A stretch of DNA of 64,000 nt from Candidatus Sphingomonas colombiensis (GTDB taxonomy: Bacteria; Pseudomonadota; Alphaproteobacteria; Sphingomonadales; Sphingomonadaceae). The translations under genes and the position numbers were made by a program. The stretch covers positions 875,501-939,500 of the forward strand of contig CP119315.1 of assembly GCA_029202845.1 (NCBI GenBank), written 5' to 3'. Positions 15,508 through 23,165 of the stretch are shown in pieces. The stretch's first letter is position 1. Every line of letters begins with the position of its first letter. A model generated the notes under the pieces. The model saw only the letters and a list, made by a program, of their open reading frames with translations, did no database searches and had not been told where the DNA came from.

Positions 15508-18033
15508 TTGAATGAGCGCGTGCGCATCGCGATCGTCGGATCGGGGCCGGCGGGGCTCAGCGCAGCCGCGCACGCCGCACAGCTTGGCCTGTCGCACTTG
15601 CTGCTCGAAAAGACCGATCACCTTTCCGATACGATCTTCAAGTATCAGAAGGGCAAGCATGTGATGGCGACGCCCAGCCAGCTGGTGCTGCGTTCCGATT
15701 TCGATTTCGACGCCGGTAAGCGCGAGGCGATCCTCGGCCGATGGAACGAACAGGCCGCCGCACAGGGCATCAACGTCGCCTATAATGCCGAGGTGAAGGC
15801 GATTGTCGGCACCGGCGATCCGATCCCCGGCAGCATCCAGAAGATCGTCGAGCGCAAACGCGACGGCACCAGCGAAACGCGCGAGATCCAGCGCCTCGCC
15901 CCACCCTATCGCCTGACGCTGACGGACGGGCGGGAAATCGTCGCCGATGCGGTGATCATGGCGATCGGCACGCAAGGCAATCCCAATCTGATGCGGTGCG
16001 CGGGCGCGGAGCTACCGCACGTTCAGTATCAGCTGGACGATCCGGCCGCGTATAACGACGAACATATCTTCGTCATCGGCGGCGGCGATGCGGGGATCGA
16101 GAATGCGCTTGGCCTCGCCGCAGACGAGGCGCAGGCCAATATCGTCACTCTGGTCAATCGATCCGCCGAATTCGCCACCGCCAAGGGCGCGAACGTAAAG
16201 GCGCTGATGGCCGCCGGCGAGGCGGGCCGCGTGACGATCATGACCGAAAGCACCACCGCGAAGATCGAGCCCGGCTATATCACGCTCGACAGCCGCGATG
16301 GCGAGGTGAAGATGCGGTGCGATCGGATCATCGCGCGCATGGGCTCGGCCCCGCCGCGCGGCTTCGTCGAATCCTGCGGCATCGAATTTACCAGCGGCGA
16401 CCGCCTCGCCTTCCCGAAGCTTTCGCCGATGTTCGAGACGACCGCGCCGGGGATCTTCGTGATCGGTGCATTGGCGGGCTATCCGCTGATCAAACATTGC
16501 ATGAACCAGGGCCATGACGTGGTCGAGTTCGTCAACGGCAATACCGATCTGAAACCCGCCGACGAGCCGATCCTCGCCGCCAAATTCGCCGGCCTGCCGG
16601 AAAAGCGCAGCGTCGCGGAATGGCTGGAGTTCCTGCGCGGCAACGTCTCGATCCTCGAAGGGCTGTCGTCGCTCCAGATGCGCGAGTTCATGCTCGACAG
16701 CGAGGTGCGGGCCTATCGCGCGGGCGAGGTGATCTTCGAAAAACACGATCCCGGCTCCTCCTTGTTCGGCGTCGCGCGCGGGCAGGCGCTGGTCGAGGTC
16801 GGGCCGGGCACGAACGTGCCGATCGGGCAGGGATCGATCTTCGGCGAGGTCGGGCTGATCTCCGGCCGGCGGCGCGGCGCGACGATCCGGGCCGGCGAAC
16901 CGTCGATCATGGTGGAGGTGTCGCGCACGGCGGCGCTGAAGCTCATGTCATCCAACCCGCCGGCCAAGCGCGCGATCACCCGCATCTCTACCGAGCGGCA
17001 ATTGCTCCAGATGTTCGGCGCGGGCCTGACCCCGACCGATCTGGTCGAGGTGCTCGACACCGCCGAAATCATGACGGTGAAGGCGGGCGAGAAGATCCTG
17101 ACCGAAGGCGATCTGGGCACCGACATCTACGTCATCCGCGTCGGTTCGATGATCGTCGAGAAGATGGTCGGCGGAAAGAACGTCTTCCTCTCCTATCTCC
17201 CGGCCGGCAGCTATGTCGGCGAGATGGCGCTGATCTCAGGCGCCCCGCGCAACGCCACCGTCAAGGCGACCGTCCGTTCCGAAGTGATCCGCTTGAACGG
17301 CGACGCTTTTGCCCGATTGATGGCGGCCAAGCCCGCGTTGCTCGAACGCGCGCGCCGCGACATGGCCTCGCGGCAGGATCTCAACGCCTTCATCGAAAGC
17401 CGCAAGGACAGTTTCTCCACCGTCGTCGACATGTATTCGGAAACGGCGAAATTCCTCGTCGATAACGGCATCGGCGAGGCGACCGACGTGCTGCTGATCG
17501 ACGAGAATCTCTGCGTCGGCTGCGACAATTGCGAAAAAGCCTGCGCCGACAGCCATGACGGGCTGTCACGGCTCGATCGCGAGGCGGGGCGCACCTACGC
17601 CCATCTCCACGTCCCCACCTCCTGCCGGCATTGCGAGCACCCGCATTGCATGGCCGATTGCCCGCCGAACGCGATCCATCGCGGCCCGGATGGCGAGGTG
17701 TTCATCGACGATAGCTGCATCGGCTGCGGCAATTGCCAGCGCAACTGCCCTTATGGCGTGATCCGCATGGATAGCGTGCCGCCCGAAAAGCCGGGGCTGC
17801 TGCAATGGCTGTTGTTCGGCGCGGGGCCGGGGCCGGGCGAGCCATCGAAAAAGTGGCGTTACAAAAATGCCGAGCCGGGGGTCGAAAAGCCCAAGAAGGC
17901 GATCAAGTGCGACATGTGCTCGGGCATCGAGGGCGGCCCGGCCTGCGTCCGTGCCTGCCCGACGGGTGCCGCGATCCGCGTCGCGCCGGAGGATTTCCTC
18001 ACCGTCGCGCGGCTCGATCGGCAGGCCGGCTGA
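15508..18033 (+). CDS. FAD/NAD(P) oxidoreductase - double cyclic-nucleotide-binding - ferredoxin fusion
   Basis: About 841 residues with no signal peptide (cytoplasmic). Residues about 5-360 are a thioredoxin-reductase-like flavoprotein with dinucleotide motifs VGSGPAGLSAA and VIGGGDAGIENALG. At about 388-484 and 509-611 are two Crp-type cyclic-nucleotide-binding domains. Their phosphate cassettes, FGEVGLISGRRRGATIRA and GEMALISGAPRNATVKA, both keep the Glu and Arg that contact cyclic nucleotide. Residues about 664-831 carry DmsB/NrfC-type iron-sulfur motifs (CVGCDNCEKAC, CRHCEHPHCMADC, CIGCGNCQRNC, CDMC...CVRAC), enough for about four [4Fe-4S] clusters. The start is probably TTG 15508 after GGGGGAA. 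The next gene overlaps its stop. Expected role: pass NAD(P)H electrons to the membrane cytochrome under cyclic-nucleotide control. Confidence 0.88.
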   Translation: MNERVRIAIVGSGPAGLSAAAHAAQLGLSHLLLEKTDHLSDTIFKYQKGKHVMATPSQLVLRSDFDFDAGKREAILGRWNEQAAAQGINVAYNAEVKAIVGTGDPIPGSIQKIVERKRDGTSETREIQRLAPPYRLTLTDGREIVADAVIMAIGTQGNPNLMRCAGAELPHVQYQLDDPAAYNDEHIFVIGGGDAGIENALGLAADEAQANIVTLVNRSAEFATAKGANVKALMAAGEAGRVTIMTESTTAKIEPGYITLDSRDGEVKMRCDRIIARMGSAPPRGFVESCGIEFTSGDRLAFPKLSPMFETTAPGIFVIGALAGYPLIKHCMNQGHDVVEFVNGNTDLKPADEPILAAKFAGLPEKRSVAEWLEFLRGNVSILEGLSSLQMREFMLDSEVRAYRAGEVIFEKHDPGSSLFGVARGQALVEVGPGTNVPIGQGSIFGEVGLISGRRRGATIRAGEPSIMVEVSRTAALKLMSSNPPAKRAITRISTERQLLQMFGAGLTPTDLVEVLDTAEIMTVKAGEKILTEGDLGTDIYVIRVGSMIVEKMVGGKNVFLSYLPAGSYVGEMALISGAPRNATVKATVRSEVIRLNGDAFARLMAAKPALLERARRDMASRQDLNAFIESRKDSFSTVVDMYSETAKFLVDNGIGEATDVLLIDENLCVGCDNCEKACADSHDGLSRLDREAGRTYAHLHVPTSCRHCEHPHCMADCPPNAIHRGPDGEVFIDDSCIGCGNCQRNCPYGVIRMDSVPPEKPGLLQWLLFGAGPGPGEPSKKWRYKNAEPGVEKPKKAIKCDMCSGIEGGPACVRACPTGAAIRVAPEDFLTVARLDRQAG

Positions 18034-18926
18034 TGGCGACGAATGCCGCCGCCGCCCGCACGCCCGCGCGCCGCAATCGTGGCGAGACGCTGCACGACGG
18101 CTTTTTGCGCCACGCCGGCTTCCGCTGGCTGAAGATCGCGACATTGCTGTCGCTCACCGTGATCGCCAGCTATCTGCTGATCGACGTGACGCCGCGCCAC
18201 AATGGCGGCAGCTGGTACGGTTATACGCTGGGCACGATCGGCGTGCTGCTGATTCTGTGGCTCACCATGCTCGGCGTGCGCAAACGGGCGATGACGCGCG
18301 GGCGCTGGTCGCTGAAGGCATGGACCTCGGCGCATGTCTATCTCGGCCTCAGCCTGATCGTCATCGCCACGCTGCACACCGGATTTCAGCTCGGCTGGAA
18401 CGTCCACACGCTCGCCTATGCGCTGATGCTGCTGGTGATCGCGTCGGGCATTTTCGGCATTACCGTTTATGCCGTGCTGCCCGCCGCGCTCAGCAACAAT
18501 CGCGCGGAGATGACGCAGGGGCAGATGCTTGACGCGATCCGCGCCATCGATCGCCAGCTCCACGATGCCGCCCAGCCGCTGCCGCACGATCAGGCGGCGC
18601 TGGTGCGGCATGTCGCTCGACGACGATCCGTTCGGCGGCGGGCATTCGTCGCGCGGCTTTCGGGGCAGCTATCCGCGCTGCGCCAGCGCGCGCGCGCAGG
18701 CCGCGCTGCGCCGCTGGACCGGCGACCGCACCCGATACCGGGCACCGAACCGCTGGAGCGGATCGATGCGTTGCTCGAACGCAAGCGCGCGATGCTCGCC
18801 CGGTTGCGGCGGCATCTGAAGCTCAAGGCGCTGCTGGAGATTTGGCTCTACGTTCATGTCCCGGCTACGTTCGCACTACTCGCCGCGCTCACCGCGCATA
18901 TCGTCAGCGTCTTTTTTTACTGGTGA
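18033..18926 (+). CDS. Di-heme b-type membrane cytochrome (ferric-reductase-like), possible internal frameshifts
   Basis: 297 residues as read. ATG 18033 overlaps the previous stop (TGATG). Five membrane helices are visible. Helices 3 and 5 each carry two histidines 14 positions apart (SAHVYLGLSLIVIATLHTGF and HVPATFALLAALTAH), the H-X13-H arrangement that ligates two b hemes across a bilayer in ferric reductase and cytochrome b families. It would take electrons from the adjacent iron-sulfur flavoprotein and pass them to periplasmic cytochromes. Between about 18610 and 18740 another frame reads better (SLDDDPFGGG and GSYPRCASARAQAALRRW), so the Arg-rich loop in the present frame is probably produced by two compensating indels. 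Confidence 0.78.
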   Translation: MATNAAAARTPARRNRGETLHDGFLRHAGFRWLKIATLLSLTVIASYLLIDVTPRHNGGSWYGYTLGTIGVLLILWLTMLGVRKRAMTRGRWSLKAWTSAHVYLGLSLIVIATLHTGFQLGWNVHTLAYALMLLVIASGIFGITVYAVLPAALSNNRAEMTQGQMLDAIRAIDRQLHDAAQPLPHDQAALVRHVARRRSVRRRAFVARLSGQLSALRQRARAGRAAPLDRRPHPIPGTEPLERIDALLERKRAMLARLRRHLKLKALLEIWLYVHVPATFALLAALTAHIVSVFFYW

Positions 18927-18930
18927 GCGC

Positions 18931-20742
18931 GTGAGCTTCCTTGTCCGTCAGATCAGCCTCACCGCCGATGGGCGGGAGATCGTGCGCACCGCCACGATCG
19001 CGAAGCCGCAGCTTTCGCTCGGCCGCGCGGCGGAGAATGATATCCACCTGCCCGATCTGGCGCTTGAGCCGGATCATGCGCGCATCGAGCGGATCGATCC
19101 ACGCACGGTGCGCGTCCGCGCGACCGGCACGCTGGGCTTCGATCTCGATGGCCGTCCCGTCCTCCGCGCGGATATCGACCCCACGACTGGCGGTGAATTG
19201 CGCTTCGGGGGCCATCGCATCGCGGCGTCGCAAGGCGAGGATGGCGTCACCGTCCTGACGGTCCGCCGCGTCGATGCGGTGTCCGAAGCCTCCGCCGAAC
19301 GCGAGGAGGCACAGGCATTCTCGCTGCGCGGCCTGTTGCCGGGCAAGCGGCTGACGGCATGGGGCGCCGCGATCGCGATTCTGATCGGCTTCCTCGCGAT
19401 CCCGATCTGGAGCTTCGCGATGCGCCCGGCCGATGCGCCACCGGGCGCGCACCGGATCATCGGCGACAAATCATGGTCGGTCGGCCCGCTCAGCAAGGCG
19501 CATCACGCGCTGGAGGGGCAATGCGAGTCCTGCCATCAGGAGGCGTTCGTCTCCGTGCGCGACAATGCCTGCGTCGCTTGCCACAAGGACGCGCACGAGC
19601 ATGCTCCCGCCGATCGCCTCGCCACAGCGCGCGCGGTGCCGGGGCTCGGCGGCCAATTGCTCAACAAGGTCGCCGCGACCTTCAACAAGCCGCCCGAGGG
19701 CGCATGCGTCGATTGCCACCGCGAACACGAGGGCGCCGGCCCGATGCAATCGACCCCACAGGCATTCTGCGCGGATTGTCACGGCACGCTCAGCGATCGG
19801 CTGAAGGATACCAAGCTCGCCAATGCCGCCGATTTCGGGACCAGCCATCCGCAATTCCGCCCGCGCGTCCAGACCGTGCCGGGCAAGCATCCGACGTTCG
19901 AGCGCCGATCGCTCGATCGGCCGGTCAGCGACGATAGCGGGCTGAAATTCCCCCACGACATCCATCTCTCCGCAACCGGCGGTGTCGCCAAGATGGCGCG
20001 GACGATGAAGGCCGAGCACGGTTTCGGCGACGCGCTGGCATGCAAGGACTGCCACAAGCCAACCGCCGATGGCGTGCGCTTCCTGCCGGTCAACATGGAA
20101 CGCGATTGCCAGATGTGCCACAGCCTCGGCTTTGAGACGATCGGCGGCACCGTCCGCACGCTTCGCCACGGCAAGCCTGAACAGGTGATCGCGGACCTGC
20201 GCGCTTATTATCGCTCGACCGCACCCGCCCGCCCGATCGAGCTTGGCGGCATGGCGAGGCGCCGGCCGGGCGAATATGCCGAGGGCCGCATTTATCACGC
20301 CTATTTCGGTGCTGCCGCGACGCGGCCGGGCGGCGCGGACGCAGCGATCAAGGCGGTCTTCTCAAAGGGTGGCGCCTGCTACGACTGCCATGTCGTGACG
20401 CCGCCGGGTACGAATGGCGCGACCAACTGGCAGGTGCTGCCGGTCAACCAGCCGATGCGATATATGATGGATGGCTGGTTCAACCATGCCGCGCACAGCA
20501 CCGAAAAGTGCGAGACATGCCACGCCGCGCCGAAATCCAAGGTCGCGACCGATCTGCTGCTGCCCGGCATCGCCACCTGCCGCACGTGCCACGGCGGCGA
20601 GCAATCCAAGGCGGACGTGCCATCGGGCTGCGCGATGTGCCACAGCTATCATGCGGGCGACGGCGCGCCGTGGCTGCCCGCCTCGAGGCGCACGAAGAAA
20701 GAAGACGCGGACAGGCCGAAAAGAAGCCGCCGAGCGACATGA
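18931..20742 (+). CDS. FHA-domain, membrane-anchored decaheme c-type cytochrome
   Basis: 603 residues from GTG 18931, directly after the b-type cytochrome gene. Residues about 1-100 form an FHA domain (LSLGRAAENDIHLPDLALEP, then HARIERID), normally a phosphothreonine-binding module. A single helix at about 140-163 (WGAAIAILIGFLAIPIWSF) crosses the membrane. The C-terminal periplasmic part holds ten CxxCH heme sites: CESCH, CVACH, CVDCH, CADCH, CKDCH, CQMCH, CYDCH, CETCH, CRTCH and CAMCH. This topology puts the FHA in the cytoplasm and the hemes in the periplasm, so it can receive electrons from the di-heme b protein while being contacted by a phosphorylated partner. I know of no characterised protein with this exact design. 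Confidence 0.88.
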   Translation: MSFLVRQISLTADGREIVRTATIAKPQLSLGRAAENDIHLPDLALEPDHARIERIDPRTVRVRATGTLGFDLDGRPVLRADIDPTTGGELRFGGHRIAASQGEDGVTVLTVRRVDAVSEASAEREEAQAFSLRGLLPGKRLTAWGAAIAILIGFLAIPIWSFAMRPADAPPGAHRIIGDKSWSVGPLSKAHHALEGQCESCHQEAFVSVRDNACVACHKDAHEHAPADRLATARAVPGLGGQLLNKVAATFNKPPEGACVDCHREHEGAGPMQSTPQAFCADCHGTLSDRLKDTKLANAADFGTSHPQFRPRVQTVPGKHPTFERRSLDRPVSDDSGLKFPHDIHLSATGGVAKMARTMKAEHGFGDALACKDCHKPTADGVRFLPVNMERDCQMCHSLGFETIGGTVRTLRHGKPEQVIADLRAYYRSTAPARPIELGGMARRRPGEYAEGRIYHAYFGAAATRPGGADAAIKAVFSKGGACYDCHVVTPPGTNGATNWQVLPVNQPMRYMMDGWFNHAAHSTEKCETCHAAPKSKVATDLLLPGIATCRTCHGGEQSKADVPSGCAMCHSYHAGDGAPWLPASRRTKKEDADRPKRSRRAT

Positions 20743-20759
20743 GGGGACGCGAAGGAACC

Positions 20760-21608
20760 ATGCTGGTCGCTCAAGTCACCGATATTCATCTGGGGTTCGA
20801 TCGCGACGATCCCGATGAATTGAATCGCCAGCGGTTCGATCGCGTGCTGCGCGCGCTCAACACCGGGCCCAACCGCCCCGACCTGCTGTTATTGAGCGGC
20901 GATCTGACCGATCACGGCGACGCTGACAGCTATCGCCGGCTGACCGAGGCACTGGCCGGGTGCGACTTTCCCGTCTGGCCATGCGTCGGCAATCATGACG
21001 ATCGCGCCGGTTTCGCCGCGCACTTCCCGCACATTCCGATCGTCGATGGCTTCGTTCAATATGTCGTCGCGCTCGACGGGCGACGGATCGTGGTGATCGA
21101 TACGCTGGAGCCGGGGCGCCACGGCGGCGCCTTTTGCGAACGCCGCGCCGCATGGCTTGCGGCGCGGCTCGACGAGGATCGCGACACGCCGACGCTGATC
21201 GTGATGCACCATCCGCCGGTCGAGGTCGGCATCGACTGGATGAACACTCATCCGGAAGAGCCGTGGGTAGCGCGCTTCGCCGCCGCGATCGGCGGCCGGA
21301 CGAACATCGCGGGCATCGTGTGCGGCCACATCCATCGCCCGATCGTCGCGCCGTGGATGGGCACGACCATCGCGGTCTGTTCATCGAGCGCCCCACAACT
21401 CGCCCTCGATCTGCGGCCGATGGACCCGGATGCGCCCGATGGCCGGCCGATGGTGCTGGCCGATACGCCGGGTTACGCGCTGCACCGCTGGAGCGATGCC
21501 GGGCTCGTCACGCATTTCGCGACCGTTGATGAGCCGGCCACGCTCGCCCGGTTCGACGAACGGATGGAAGGGCTGGTGCGGACGCTGATGAACGAGCGGC
21601 CCGCGTAA
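20760..21608 (+). CDS. CpdA-like class III cyclic-nucleotide phosphodiesterase (metallophosphoesterase)
   Basis: 282 residues from ATG 20760, after GAAGGAA. The complete metallophosphoesterase set is present: QVTDIHLG (D-x-H), LLLSGDLTDHG (GDxxD), CVGNHDDR (GNHD), MHHPP and CGHIHRPI (GHxH). This pattern and length match CpdA/3',5'-cAMP phosphodiesterase. It is the fourth gene of the plus-strand redox operon, whose first gene has two cyclic-nucleotide-binding domains. The simplest reading is that it turns off the signal that controls the oxidoreductase. It has no signal peptide. Related enzymes can act on other phosphodiesters, so cAMP specificity is inferred. Confidence 0.88.
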   Translation: MLVAQVTDIHLGFDRDDPDELNRQRFDRVLRALNTGPNRPDLLLLSGDLTDHGDADSYRRLTEALAGCDFPVWPCVGNHDDRAGFAAHFPHIPIVDGFVQYVVALDGRRIVVIDTLEPGRHGGAFCERRAAWLAARLDEDRDTPTLIVMHHPPVEVGIDWMNTHPEEPWVARFAAAIGGRTNIAGIVCGHIHRPIVAPWMGTTIAVCSSSAPQLALDLRPMDPDAPDGRPMVLADTPGYALHRWSDAGLVTHFATVDEPATLARFDERMEGLVRTLMNERPA

Positions 21609-21619
21609 CGGCGCAGGTA

Positions 21620-21666
21620 TGCCGGGAATTGGGGAGATTGCCCCGTCAGACCGGCATTATGCCGGA
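21620..21666. terminator. Nested hairpin between convergent operons
   Basis: ATGCCGG (21620-21626) pairs with CCGGCAT (21652-21658), enclosing GGGG-AGATTG-CCCC (21632-21645). A third arm, ATGCCGG (21660-21666), can pair with the same CCGGCAT, so two alternative folds exist. There is no T-tract. It lies between the phosphodiesterase stop and the converging cytochrome gene and probably ends or protects transcripts from both sides. Confidence 0.5.
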
Positions 21667-21721
21667 ATCCATGCCTCGTTGTTCAGCCGGCCCGATATAG
21701 CGCCGGCGTAACGGCTCGCGA

Positions 21722-23165
21722 TCAGCGCGCGGCGGCAACTTTCAGCGGCGGCCGCCACGCCGTCATGTCCACCTCGTCGCTCACCTTATAGGGCGCGCCC
21801 TGGCGCGTCAGGAACAGCCGCTCCATCTCCGGCCGGGTGAACGGGCGCGATCCGATGCCGGCCGAAGACCGCGATCTGGCCGCCCGTCTCGTCGACCGCG
21901 CGATCGCGCTCGAGCCCCTTCGACAGCGCCACCGCCGGTGCGAACGCGTCCGCGCCCAGGCGATCAGCTCCGGCTTGGGCGCGGGCGAGAAGCCGTAAAA
22001 ATTGGGCTGGCTCGCCGGGCTGGTGAGCTGGATCACCTTCATCCCGTGCCGCCCGTCCGCGACATAAGCGAACAGCGAGGCGTTGGTGCTGCCGACGATC
22101 ACGTCCTCGACATCCGTCATCCGCCCGCCGAACGTCTCCTTGGCAGTAGATCGACCGGGCCTGCAGCGGATTGGTGATGTTGACGATCGCCAGCCCCTCT
22201 GCCCTTCGCCGCGACATAGGCATAGGTGCGCGCCAGATAGAGGCGCCGCGCGTCGGCGAACGCGCACCGTGGCGGACGGCACCGCGACCGGATCGCTCAG
22301 CCGCGTCACGTCGAACAGCTTCAGCCCCTCCGCGTCCGTCACCCACAGATAGCGGAACTGCATCGCGCTCGCCCGCGCGTCCTTCAGCGGGCGCACCGCC
22401 GCGAGCCGCGGGTGGAGCGGGTCGGCGAGATCGACCACCACCAGCCCGGCGTCGGCGGTGACGTAGGCGATCTGCCCGGCAAGCTGGACATGTGCCGCGC
22501 GCCGTTGAGCACGCCGTCCGGGTTCCACGTCACCGCGCGCTTCAGGAAGTTGTTGCGGAACTCGCCGTCGGCCAGCGTCTCGATATTGACGAGGATCAGC
22601 CCCTCCACGCTGTCGGTCACCGCCGCATAGCTGTAGACCGGCAGGAACGCCTGCTCCTGATTGAGCTTGCGCACGCTCCGCCGTGTTCCGCAGCGGGTTG
22701 ATCGGCTGATTGGTCGGCAGCGCGACATGCAGGTCGCGTTCTTCGACGGCACGTTGGTATTCTGGCCGAGCTTCGAGAAGGGCCCGCTCACGATCGGTTC
22801 CGAGACGCCCTTGTTGGCGATCGACGCCACGTCATAGACGCGGAAGCCGCCCTTCCCTTCCGCGACATACATATATTCGCCGCGCAACTGCAGGCAGCCG
22901 ACGCGATCGGACGGTGCCCTTCGCGACGTTGCGGAATTCCTCCAGCGGGTGCGTCTCGCCCGATCCCTTGCGATCGAAGGTCTTGCCGCGCACCCAGTCC
23001 TTCAGCTCGCGCCCGTTCCGCTCGACATGCATCCGCCAGTAATCGGGATAGGCATATTTCTGCAGATAGCTGCCGATCACCGCCTGCGGCTCGCTCCCAT
23101 TCGGTGACCCGCACCGCCTCGAACCCGCCCATCCAGTCCCGGTCCACGCGTTCAGCCCGACGAAA
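21722..23165 (-). pseudogene. LVIVD beta-propeller tail of the decaheme cytochrome, many frameshifts
   Basis: This stretch continues the decaheme gene but changes frame about ten times. Sensible fragments in different frames join end to end: GSYLQKYAYPDYWRMHVERN, EYMYVAEGKGGFRVYDVAS, GLILVNIETLADGEFRNNF, GLVVVDLADPLHPRLAAV, GLKLFDVTRLSDPVAV, GLAIVNITNPLQARSIY, GMKVIQLTSPASQPNFYGF and RPFTRPEMERLFLTRQGAPY. At least six are LVIVD-type blades, which build a beta-propeller found on surface or periplasmic proteins. The terminal stop is at 21722. No fragment contains internal stops, and coding character is kept throughout. Indel errors in the assembly are therefore more likely than a decayed gene, though I cannot prove it. 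Confidence 0.65.

Noticed and set aside
21722..23165. Programmed ribosomal frameshifting in the cytochrome-propeller gene
   Set aside because: About ten changes in both directions within 1.4 kb without slippery sites fit indel errors, not programmed recoding.
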